Assembly: GCA_018400395.1 (NCBI GenBank)
Contig: JAGYMN010000017.1
Span: forward strand, 1 to 20,188
Length of the DNA stretch: 20,188 bases
From: Actinomycetota bacterium
GTDB lineage: Bacteria > Actinomycetota > Humimicrobiia > Humimicrobiales > Humimicrobiaceae
Direction of reading: 5' to 3'
Part shown: positions 1-7,328 of the stretch, one piece after another
Layout of the letters: each line of letters starts with the position of its first letter
Numbering within the stretch: position 1 is the stretch's first letter
Made by a program: the position numbers and the translations under genes
Notes under the pieces: generated by a model
What the model was told of the DNA's origin: nothing
The model's database searches: none
Seen by the model: the letters and a program-made list of their open reading frames with translations, nothing else

Positions 1-19
1 TGAAAATCATTTAAGTCTT

Positions 20-1675
20 CTACCTGACTTTCTTAAATCTTACTTTATCTTTTTTTAATATTATATGTTTTTTCCAGTTTTTATCATCCCTTTCGGGGAA
101 ATCAGATCTCAGGTGTGTTCCTCTGCTTTCCTCCCTTATCAGGGCTGACTTTATTATTAGATCTGCTACAGTAAGCATGTTTGCAAATTCAAGAGCGTCT
201 ATATCTTTTCTATCATATAGATTCTTATTTTCAATATGGAAATTGACAAACTCTGCTGCACGTTCAAGACCTGCACGGTTCCTGAGTATCCCGACATTCT
301 GGCTCATCATACTTCTTAGTTTTAAGATAAGGGTATCTATATCCATGGGACTGCCTTTAAGGACCTTACTTGACCGGATTTCTTTTTTTGATTTTTCTAT
401 CAATTTATTTAAATCTGATAGGGTCTCTTTTTGTCCGCTGTTTGATTTTTTAAGCTTTTCCCCTATATTCTGATATATCCTCCAACCGTATACAAGGCCT
501 TCCATAAGAGAGTTGCTTGCAAGCCTGTTTGCCCCGTGTGCGCCTGTCGCCGCAGTCTCACCGCAGGAGAATACCCCTTCTATACCTGTCCTGCCGTTGT
601 AGTCTGTCCATATACCGCCATTAAGATAATGTTCTGCCGGGGATACCTTTACCAGATCCTTTTCCAGGGTAAGTCCGTTTTCATTCAGTTTTGATATTAT
701 ATTAGGAAACCTGATTTTAAGAAGACTCATGGGAATATGGGTTGCATCCAGATATACAAAATTGCATCTGCTGATTTCCATTGTCTTTATCATTTCCTTG
801 ACGACTATGTCCCTGGGTGCAAGTTCCGCGAGGGGATGCTTACCGATCATGAAACGGTTGCCCCTGCAGTCCCTGAGATATGCTCCTTCACCCCTCAGGG
901 CTTCACTTATCAGAAAAAGTTCTCCATCATTGGTCCTGAAAACTGTTGGATGAAACTGGACGAATTCAATATCCATTATCTCTGCTCCTGCCCTGTATGC
1001 CATTGCTATACCGTCACCAGTTGAAATGGAAGGATTTGTTGATATCTCATAAAGCTGGCCTATGCCTCCTGTTGAAATAAGAACATTTGAAGATGGGTGT
1101 ATTTCGATTTCCCCCCTTTTGGTATCAAAGCCTGTTACCCCCAGGCACCTGTTTTCGGAAGTGAGAATATCAAGCACAAAATAATCAGGTATGAAATTCA
1201 CCTTCTTTAGCTCTCTTGTGAAAGATACCAGACTTTTCTCTACTTCCTCCCCGGTTGCATCTCCTCCGGCATGCAGAATCCTGGGATAGCTGTGGCCCCC
1301 CTCCGTGGTAAGGCTTATCTCACCATCTATTATGTCGAAATTCGTACCTATCTCAATAAGGTTTTCAATCATTTCAGGAGCATTTTTTACAAGTATCTCT
1401 ACAGCCTTTCTGTCGCACAGGCCCTGGCCCGCGGTTATTGTGTCTTCGTAATGCTTTTTCCACCCGTCAGGTTTCTTTATTGCGGCAGCGACACCGCCCT
1501 GTGCATACCATGTGGTCGAGGCCGAAAAGGAACTTTTAGTGAGTACCTTGATAGTGTGCTCCGAGAGCCTTATTGCAGTAGAAAGGCCGGCTATTCCGCT
1601 GCCTATTATAATGCAATCAGCATAAGGATGTATCTTTGTTGAAAATCCCGGGTTTATTAAGTATCTGGGTGTCAT
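20..1675 (-). CDS. nadB: L-aspartate oxidase
   Basis: NadB oxidises L-aspartate to iminoaspartate with FAD, the first step of de novo NAD synthesis. In anaerobes fumarate can serve as electron acceptor. The 551-residue protein has the family's usual length. Visible motifs are the dinucleotide-binding GSGIAG (residues 25-30), YAQGG (57-61), the active-site stretch EGGHSYPRILHAGGDATG (125-142), FVQFHPT, APRDIV with its catalytic arginine, and the FAD-binding HGANRLASNS near residue 385. The helical C-terminal domain ends in the family motif RGTHLRSDFP. The ATG is fixed by an in-frame TAA four codons upstream. No Shine-Dalgarno is visible, so translation is probably coupled to nadA, which ends 24 nt upstream. 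A CAT at 8-10 could be the start of a further minus-strand gene (nadC would be expected), but the window ends there. Identification is secure. Confidence 0.97.
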   Translation of the reverse strand: MTPRYLINPGFSTKIHPYADCIIIGSGIAGLSTAIRLSEHTIKVLTKSSFSASTTWYAQGGVAAAIKKPDGWKKHYEDTITAGQGLCDRKAVEILVKNAPEMIENLIEIGTNFDIIDGEISLTTEGGHSYPRILHAGGDATGEEVEKSLVSFTRELKKVNFIPDYFVLDILTSENRCLGVTGFDTKRGEIEIHPSSNVLISTGGIGQLYEISTNPSISTGDGIAMAYRAGAEIMDIEFVQFHPTVFRTNDGELFLISEALRGEGAYLRDCRGNRFMIGKHPLAELAPRDIVVKEMIKTMEISRCNFVYLDATHIPMSLLKIRFPNIISKLNENGLTLEKDLVKVSPAEHYLNGGIWTDYNGRTGIEGVFSCGETAATGAHGANRLASNSLMEGLVYGWRIYQNIGEKLKKSNSGQKETLSDLNKLIEKSKKEIRSSKVLKGSPMDIDTLILKLRSMMSQNVGILRNRAGLERAAEFVNFHIENKNLYDRKDIDALEFANMLTVADLIIKSALIREESRGTHLRSDFPERDDKNWKKHIILKKDKVRFKKVR

Positions 1676-1699
1676 TACTAAAATTTAATCGATAATAAA

Positions 1700-2611
1700 T
1701 TATTTAAGGGCAATCATCCTGTCAATTGCAGACCTTGCCTTTCCTGCAATATCCTCAGGTATTGTTATTTCTGTCTTTTCCTCTTCAAGGGACTCCAGTA
1801 TTTTTTCAAGGTTAATAAGTTTCATATCCGGGCAGATTGCCGTCTCCAGGGCTGGAATGAATTCTTTTTCAGGATTTTCTTTTTTAAGCCTGTGTATGAT
1901 ACCTATCTCGGTACCTATTATAAAGACCTTTTTATTGGATTTCTTAACATACTTCAGCATTCCTCCTGTTGATTCCACTGCATCAGCTACTTTTATAACT
2001 TCAGGCGTTGTCTCAGGGTGGACTACTACATCGGCATCCAGATGTTTTTTCTTTAGAAGGATTATGTTCTTTGCGCTTATCATGACATGGGTCGGACAGT
2101 ATCCATTCCAGATAATCATCTGTCTGCCTGTTTTTGACTGGACATAACTTGCAAGATATTTATCGGGAACAAATATGATATCTTTGCCCGGGGGGATTGA
2201 TGCTACGACATCGACCGCATTTGAAGATGTGCAGCATATGTCGCTTAAAGCTTTTACACTGGCAGTAGAATTTACATAGCATACTACAACTGCATCCGGA
2301 TGCTCGCTTTTTAACTGGCCCAGCTGCTCCGCAGTTATCATATCAGCCATGGGGCACCCGGATTTGACATCGGGGATAAGCACTTTCTTCTCCGGATTGA
2401 TAATTTTTGCCGTCTCGGCCATGAAGTGCACTCCACAAAATACTATTATGGATTTTCCGGTCCTGCTTGCTTCGATACTAAGCTGAAGGGAGTCACCTAT
2501 AAAATCTGCAATATCCTGAACCTCACCTATCTGGTAATTGTGTGCAATTATTATGGCATCCTTTTTTTGTTTTAATCTGGTTATCCTGTCAATAATCTTA
2601 TTATTCATCAT
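1700..2611 (-). CDS. nadA: Quinolinate synthase, [4Fe-4S] enzyme
   Basis: NadA condenses iminoaspartate from NadB with dihydroxyacetone phosphate to give quinolinate. The 303-residue length is typical of the short, clostridial/Thermotoga-type enzyme. The three cysteines expected to hold the [4Fe-4S] cluster are at Cys86 (KSGCPMAD), Cys172 (NGYCPTH) and Cys260 (ETAICPDM), spaced as in characterised NadA. Substrate-binding motifs AHNYQ (23-27), HPE (198-200) and GTEIG (233-237) are present. The gene starts with two consecutive ATG codons, and a GGGGA lies about 4 nt upstream of the first. It is first in a nadA-nadB pair and is divergent from topA. No NrtR or NiaR operator could be recognised upstream. 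Confidence 0.97.
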   Translation of the reverse strand: MMNNKIIDRITRLKQKKDAIIIAHNYQIGEVQDIADFIGDSLQLSIEASRTGKSIIVFCGVHFMAETAKIINPEKKVLIPDVKSGCPMADMITAEQLGQLKSEHPDAVVVCYVNSTASVKALSDICCTSSNAVDVVASIPPGKDIIFVPDKYLASYVQSKTGRQMIIWNGYCPTHVMISAKNIILLKKKHLDADVVVHPETTPEVIKVADAVESTGGMLKYVKKSNKKVFIIGTEIGIIHRLKKENPEKEFIPALETAICPDMKLINLEKILESLEEEKTEITIPEDIAGKARSAIDRMIALK

Positions 2612-2743
2612 ACTGTCCCCGCAGTTTCCAATTCTAGTTATTTTAAACCATCAGCTTTAAAAAATAAATCAATACCTGATTTGACAGTACTTCTTATATC
2701 ATGCATCATATTATGTAATTTAATAAAACATCTTCTATATAGT

Positions 2744-2774
2744 ATTATAACAGGACCAAAGAAATTTTTTTCAA
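2744..2774 (-). promoter_or_regulatory. Candidate nadA-nadB promoter
   Basis: On the minus strand a perfect TATAAT (2744-2749) is preceded by TGT, an extended -10 element. A TTGAAA lies at 2769-2774. The spacing of 19 nt is longer than ideal, but an extended -10 tolerates a poor -35. Transcription would start about 125 nt upstream of nadA. The call rests on sequence match only, in an AT-rich region. Confidence 0.45.
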
Positions 2775-2804
2775 TTGTAATTTTATTTATTTTAATGTTA
2801 TCAT
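2775..2804 (+). promoter_or_regulatory. Candidate topA promoter
   Basis: TTGTAA (2775-2780) and TATCAT (2799-2804) are separated by 18 nt, with TGT directly before the -10 (extended -10). The start would lie about 55 nt upstream of the topA ATG. A competing TTGACA at 2681-2686 with CATCAT 17 nt downstream (2704-2709) would give a leader of roughly 150 nt. Either or both may act. Confidence 0.35.
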
Positions 2805-2864
2805 TTCAGTTTCAGAAGTTGTAAAATCAAAAACCATAAATCGGAAGAGTGTTGATAATAATTT

Positions 2865-4943
2865 ATGAAGCTTATTATAAGTGAAAAAGAGATAGCTGCA
2901 AAAAGAATTGCAAATATACTTTCCGGGAACGGTGTGTCCGAGAAGAAAGTCTATGGGGTACCGGTCCATTATTTTAAGACCAGCGGCCAGGAATATATAG
3001 TGATAGGGCTCAAGGGGCATATACTCAAAGTTGACTATCCTAAAGAATTTTCAAACTGGTTTAAAGTAGATCCAGTGAAACTGATAGATGTAGAACCGGA
3101 AAAGATTCCGGTACAGAAAAAGATAATACAGGCTCTTAAGAAAGTTGCAGAAGATGCAAGTGAAGTGATTGTGGCTACGGACTACGACAGAGAGGGAGAG
3201 CTTATAGGCTATGATGCAGTGCAGATCATACAGGAATTAAACAGCCAGCTTCTGACAAGGAGGGCAAAATTTTCAGCTATAACTCCGGGGGAGATAAGTA
3301 AATCTTTTTCAAAACCCGGAAGGATGGACCTGAATCTGGCCTTTGCCGGAAGGGCAAGGCAGGACATCGATCTTATATGGGGCGCGGTGCTCACCCGGTT
3401 TATATCACTTACAACATATCAGGTGAAAGATAAATTTCTTTCAGTGGGCCGCGTGCAGACCCCGACCCTTGCCCTTATTGTGGACAGGGAGATGGAAATA
3501 AAAAATTTCAAACCTGCTCCTTACCGGGTGATAAAGATTAAGCTGAAAACTGAAGAAGGAGAGGAATTCGAGGCATATCACAGAAAGAAAAAATTTACCA
3601 GGATGGACGAAGCAGAAGAAGTCTTTGCCAGGATAGGCAATACCGCCCGGGTGATTGAATCCAAGGAATCAGTAAAGAATATAAAGCCCCCGGTTCCGCT
3701 TAATACTACAGGTCTAATAGTGGGCGGTAATATTCTGGGGTTTACTGCCTCAAGGACTGTAAGTCTTGCAGAAAGCCTTTATATGAATGGCTACATCAGT
3801 TATCCAAGGACAGACAATACTGTATACCCGTCATCTATTGACCTTGCTGATATATCAGGTATGCTCGGACGGATCCCCAATTTCAGGCAGCTTTCCTCAG
3901 ATATACTGTCCCTTAAAAAGATAAAGCCATCAAGAGGTAGAAAGAAAACTACGGACCACCCGCCGGTATACCCGACATCTCCTGCATATAAATCAGGCCT
4001 GTCTGCAGATGAGTGGAAATTATATGAATTTGTTGTCAGAAGATTTGCAGCGACCCTGCTGCCATCTGCAAGCTGCAGGAGTGTATCTGCAAAGATAGAT
4101 GCAGGCGGGGAGACCTTTATAGCTACTGGATCGGTATTAATAGAACCAGGCTGGACCAGTCATTATCCTTATTACAGGCATCAGGATGTATTTGTCCCGG
4201 CCCTGAAAACAGAGCAGATGCTAAAGATAACAGGCAGGGATATGGAAGATAAATATACAAAACCGCCGCCGCGGTACAGCCAGGGCAAACTTGTTCAGAT
4301 AATGGAGGAGCTTGGCCTTGGTACAAAGGCTACCAGGCACAGCATAATACAGACCCTCATTACCAGGGGATATGTAAAGGGTAAGTTACCGGAACCTTCG
4401 GAGAAGGCTGTTGCCCTTATAAAAATGCTTAAAAAGCATGCCGGGAAGATATCTACTCCAGATATGACATCGGAGCTGGAGATGTATATGGACGGGATTG
4501 TAAATGGGGATGAGACCAAAAATGAGGTAGTAGATAGATCAAGGAACATGCTGAAGGAAATTATGGAAAACCTCCAAAAGGAAAAGGAAGAAATTTCCAG
4601 GGAAATAAAGAAAGGTATAAAGGAAGACCTGATAGTCGGCAAGTGCCCGGTGGAAGGGTGCAGCGGCAATCTTATAGTAAGGGTTGCCAGGGCCTCCAGG
4701 AAAAGATTTATAGGATGCAGCGCCTATCCTGAATGCAGGATTACCTTCCCCCTCCCGCAGAAAGGACTTCTTTTGACTACCAGGGAAATTTGCAGGCACT
4801 GCGGTTATCCTGTGGTAAAGATAATCAATAAGGGAAAGAGGCCCTGGAATCTGTGCATAAATCCTGATTGTCCGGGTAAAGATGAAAAATATAAAAATTA
4901 CAACAATAAAAACAGCAATAGCCGAACTGATAGCTCAGGCTAG
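2865..4943 (+). CDS. topA: DNA topoisomerase I, type IA, archaeal-like
   Basis: This enzyme relaxes negatively supercoiled DNA through a transient 5'-phosphotyrosyl cut of one strand. The 692-residue protein opens with a TOPRIM domain starting MKLIISEKEIAAKRIA, with the acidic triad in ATDYDREGE (D106, D108, E112). The catalytic tyrosine is Tyr313 in ISYPRTD. Two C-terminal zinc-finger units follow at about residues 590-675 (CPVEGC...CSAYPEC and CRHC...CINPDC). The N-terminus, GLKGHI and the NW..V.P..LI pattern match the archaeal branch of topoisomerase I as I know it, not the bacterial VIVESPAKA type. An in-frame TGA at 2853 makes this ATG the first possible start; a GGAAGAG lies rather far upstream (16 nt). 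The last 62 nt overlap fumA, giving a low-complexity, Asn/Ser-rich tail after the last zinc finger. Confidence 0.95.
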   Translation: MKLIISEKEIAAKRIANILSGNGVSEKKVYGVPVHYFKTSGQEYIVIGLKGHILKVDYPKEFSNWFKVDPVKLIDVEPEKIPVQKKIIQALKKVAEDASEVIVATDYDREGELIGYDAVQIIQELNSQLLTRRAKFSAITPGEISKSFSKPGRMDLNLAFAGRARQDIDLIWGAVLTRFISLTTYQVKDKFLSVGRVQTPTLALIVDREMEIKNFKPAPYRVIKIKLKTEEGEEFEAYHRKKKFTRMDEAEEVFARIGNTARVIESKESVKNIKPPVPLNTTGLIVGGNILGFTASRTVSLAESLYMNGYISYPRTDNTVYPSSIDLADISGMLGRIPNFRQLSSDILSLKKIKPSRGRKKTTDHPPVYPTSPAYKSGLSADEWKLYEFVVRRFAATLLPSASCRSVSAKIDAGGETFIATGSVLIEPGWTSHYPYYRHQDVFVPALKTEQMLKITGRDMEDKYTKPPPRYSQGKLVQIMEELGLGTKATRHSIIQTLITRGYVKGKLPEPSEKAVALIKMLKKHAGKISTPDMTSELEMYMDGIVNGDETKNEVVDRSRNMLKEIMENLQKEKEEISREIKKGIKEDLIVGKCPVEGCSGNLIVRVARASRKRFIGCSAYPECRITFPLPQKGLLLTTREICRHCGYPVVKIINKGKRPWNLCINPDCPGKDEKYKNYNNKNSNSRTDSSG

Positions 4944-5736
4944 CTTCAATCTCCCGGAAGACATAAAAGAAGCTATATTGAAATTCCGGGAAAAGGAGAC
5001 TAGAAGTTCTGCAGTCAAAATCCTGGACCTTATTATAAAAAATGAACAAATAGCCGGGAAGGAAAGGCTTCCCCTGTGCCAGGACTGCGGGAATACATAC
5101 ATAGACCTTGAAGTGGGCCCTGATGTATTTATTGAGGACAGCGCAAACCTGTGCAGACACATAGACAGGGCAGTTGCCGAAGCATATAAAAAAAATTACC
5201 TCAGAATGTCAATAGTTACCGATCCGCTTTATGAAAGGGTTAATACCAGAGACAATACTCCTGCACTTGTGACCATAAGATACGGCAGCAGGCCCGGGCT
5301 GGGTATATCGGTGACCCTCAAGGGAGGGGGCAGTGAGAACTGCTCATATCTTTCAATGGAAAACCCTTCTGCAGGCCCTGAGAGGATTATAGAAATGGTA
5401 CTGGAAATTGTCAGGAAAAATGTGACAAAATGCTGCCCTCCTGTTATAGCAGGCATAGGAATAGGAAGCACTGCGACAGAAGTGGTAAGACTTGCAAAGG
5501 CTGCAGCTTTCAGAAGACTGGATATAAGAAACGATGATAAAAAATACAGGATGCTCGAGGAGAGGATACTCGAAGAAATAAATGGTACAGGCATAGGCCC
5601 GCAGGGGCTGGGGGGATACACTACTGCAATAGGATGTAATATTGAGTACGCACCCTGCCACATGGCAACACTTCCGGTATCTGTATTCCTTCAGTGTCAT
5701 TCTCTAAGAAGAGCTGGATCAAGGATATTGCAGTAA
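4882..5736 (+). CDS. fumA: Class I fumarate hydratase, alpha (N-terminal) subunit
   Basis: This is the [4Fe-4S] subunit of the two-subunit, oxygen-sensitive fumarase that interconverts fumarate and malate. The 284-residue length is typical of the separate alpha chain. Cluster-ligand cysteines are visible as Cys66 (PLCQDCGNT), Cys184 or Cys185 (TKCCPP) and Cys271 (FLQCHS). Also conserved are GGGSENCS (148-155) and GIGIGSTATE (191-200). The start lies inside the topA 3' end, giving a 62-nt overlap in another reading frame. The family-typical N-terminus with LPEDIKEAIL supports that start. The beta subunit needed for activity is not adjacent in the same direction but lies on the other strand at 6750-7328, beyond mscS. 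An l(+)-tartrate dehydratase alpha subunit is homologous, but the genomic context does not favour it. Confidence 0.93.
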   Translation: MKNIKITTIKTAIAELIAQASFNLPEDIKEAILKFREKETRSSAVKILDLIIKNEQIAGKERLPLCQDCGNTYIDLEVGPDVFIEDSANLCRHIDRAVAEAYKKNYLRMSIVTDPLYERVNTRDNTPALVTIRYGSRPGLGISVTLKGGGSENCSYLSMENPSAGPERIIEMVLEIVRKNVTKCCPPVIAGIGIGSTATEVVRLAKAAAFRRLDIRNDDKKYRMLEERILEEINGTGIGPQGLGGYTTAIGCNIEYAPCHMATLPVSVFLQCHSLRRAGSRILQ

Positions 5737-5846
5737 CAGGGAAGCGCTCCCTCGCATAAAAAAATCCCGGCCGGGTGACCTTTGAAGTAAAAATTAGTAC
5801 AATAAATAAACAGACACAAAAGGTAGGAGTGATTAATTTAATGATC

Positions 5847-5853
5847 AGGAGGT
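5847..5853 (+). promoter_or_regulatory. Ribosome binding site of mscS
   Basis: AGGAGGT is a full-strength Shine-Dalgarno ending 6 nt before the ATG at 5860, the strongest in the window. It sits inside a tiny frame (ATG at 5841, TGA at 5856-5858) that would encode MIRRY and ends one base before the mscS start. Confidence 0.85.
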
Positions 5854-5859
5854 ACTGAC

Positions 5860-6747
5860 ATGGAAGAAAATAACACATCACAGGCTCAGGTTATTTCCGG
5901 CGATATTGCGGAAAACTTTCTTGAAAACTGGGTGAGCATACTGATCATAATAGCTGTCATAGTGGCGGCTGTAATTATTGTAAAGGTGTTTACCGGAAGG
6001 GCAAGAAGAATTTTCGAGAAAAGAATAAGCGATGAAAGAATAGAGACCAAAAAGAGGACCTATACTTTTACTTCAGTAGTCTCCAATTTGATTATAGTAG
6101 TGGGCATTGTAGCAGGTATACTGATAATAGCAGAGCAGATTGGAATCAGTGTCACGCCTCTTCTTGCCGGAGCAGGCGTTGCCGGGATAGTGATAGGATT
6201 TGGGGCACAGAGCCTTATCAAAGATATAATAAACGGGACCTTTATTCTTTTTGAACAGTGGTTTCAGGTTAATGATATTGTTACCATAAATAATACTTCA
6301 GGAGTTGTAGAGAAGTTCAACCTCAGGACAACTGTGCTGCGGGACCTGGAGGGGATTGCACATTATATTCCCAATGGCGAGATCAATATCCTGAGCAACA
6401 GGACGCATATATGGGCAAGGGCGATGGTTGAGATCGGTGTACATTATAAGGAGAACACCGACAGGGTGGTAGAGGTCCTGGAGGAAGTTTTTGATGAACT
6501 GATGGCAGATGAACAGTTTAAGGATGTTATTCTAGAAAGGCCGCAGATACTGGGGAAGGGCGGCGTTGACAGCCTGGGAGAGTCTGCTGTGGTATTTAAG
6601 ATAATATGTAAGGTCGTTCCTCCAAACCAGTGGGATGTGGGCAGACAGATGAGGAAGAGGATAAAGGATAAATTTGATGAAGTTGGAATTGAAATACCTT
6701 ACCCATGTACAAATGTCTATATGAGGGATGATAATAATAAAACATGA
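5860..6747 (+). CDS. Small-conductance mechanosensitive channel (MscS family)
   Basis: This is a membrane channel of the MscS family that opens on membrane tension and releases solutes after hypo-osmotic shock. The 295-residue protein has three predicted membrane segments: about residues 25-43, 71-92 and 99-130. The third is the glycine/alanine-rich pore helix, with AGAGVAGIVIGFGAQSLIKD (103-122). A soluble beta domain follows (VNDIVTINNTSGVVEKFNLR, 137-156), then the alpha/beta vestibule ending IEIPYPCTNVYMRD, a family-typical end. It has its own strong Shine-Dalgarno and a 123-nt gap after fumA, so it may be separately transcribed. It converges on fumB with only 2 nt between stop codons. 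The family is certain; the exact paralog type (YkuT-like, YnaI-like) is not. Confidence 0.94.
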   Translation: MEENNTSQAQVISGDIAENFLENWVSILIIIAVIVAAVIIVKVFTGRARRIFEKRISDERIETKKRTYTFTSVVSNLIIVVGIVAGILIIAEQIGISVTPLLAGAGVAGIVIGFGAQSLIKDIINGTFILFEQWFQVNDIVTINNTSGVVEKFNLRTTVLRDLEGIAHYIPNGEINILSNRTHIWARAMVEIGVHYKENTDRVVEVLEEVFDELMADEQFKDVILERPQILGKGGVDSLGESAVVFKIICKVVPPNQWDVGRQMRKRIKDKFDEVGIEIPYPCTNVYMRDDNNKT

Positions 6748-6749
6748 TA

Positions 6750-7328
6750 CTATTTAGCGGCAGCCTCTTCAAAAATATCTCCGCCGTATATGTCATAGGC
6801 TACAAATAGCGGAAAGTCTTTGACCCTTATCTTAAATATCGCTTCTGCTCCCAGGTCCCTGTATGCAGAAGCTTCTATACTGCAGATCTTTGAAGAAAGA
6901 TAGGCAGATACTCCTCCCGGCGCAGAAAAATAGACCGCCCTGTACTCTGCACACATATTCTTCAGGCTGAGGCTGCGTTTTCCCTTGCCTATCATCGCTT
7001 TTAAGCCCCGTTCAAGCAGCGGTTGTGTTATGCCGTCCATCCTTGCAGCAGTAGTGGGGCCTATGCTTCCACTGCGTTTACCAGGAGGTGTGGGAGAGGG
7101 CCCTACATAGAATATTGTCATATCTTTTAGTTTCAGGGGAAGAGGGCGGCCTGCATCTATTGAATCTAAAATCCTTTTATGTGCGGCATCCCTGGCCCCG
7201 TAGATAGTGCCGCTAAGATATACCATATCACCCGATCTGAGCCTTTTTATCTTTTCCTCTTTAAGGGGGGTATCCATATAAATTACGTTCTGGAATTGTT
7301 CAGTATCAGAGTTGATCACTTTCGTCAT
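6750..7328 (-). CDS. fumB: Class I fumarate hydratase, beta (C-terminal) subunit
   Basis: This is the partner subunit of the [4Fe-4S] fumarase, carrying the swivel domain that helps bind fumarate or malate. Family motifs are SGTIYGARDAAHKRI, GPSPTPPGKRSGSIGP, TTAARMDG and the C-terminal VAYDIYGGDIFEE. The start is uncertain. A GTG at 7370 opens the frame but would overlap the upstream lipoprotein gene by 65 nt. The ATG at 7328 (192 residues, 23-nt overlap) keeps the strand preceding TPL seen in relatives. The ATG at 7277 (175 residues) begins directly at MDTPL and avoids overlap. None has a convincing Shine-Dalgarno, so coupling to the upstream gene is likely. It is separated from and inverted relative to fumA. 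The function is firm, the start is not. Confidence 0.92.
   Translation of the reverse strand: MTKVINSDTEQFQNVIYMDTPLKEEKIKRLRSGDMVYLSGTIYGARDAAHKRILDSIDAGRPLPLKLKDMTIFYVGPSPTPPGKRSGSIGPTTAARMDGITQPLLERGLKAMIGKGKRSLSLKNMCAEYRAVYFSAPGGVSAYLSSKICSIEASAYRDLGAEAIFKIRVKDFPLFVAYDIYGGDIFEEAAAK

Noticed and set aside
177..473. 98-codon plus-strand frame within nadB
   Set aside because: It lies antisense to a strongly conserved gene and the predicted peptide has no recognisable domain. The same reasoning removes the other frames antisense to or inside topA, fumA, xylB, the URO-D-like gene and xylA.
4295..4799. Antisense frames across the topA 3' region
   Set aside because: The topA frame is continuous through its zinc fingers with family motifs. 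The antisense peptides are Ser/Phe/Pro-rich shadows.
5766..5775. CCCGGCCGGG palindrome after an A-run downstream of fumA
   Set aside because: As a hairpin it has almost no loop. The T-run would follow it only on the minus strand, where no gene ends nearby, so I do not call a terminator.
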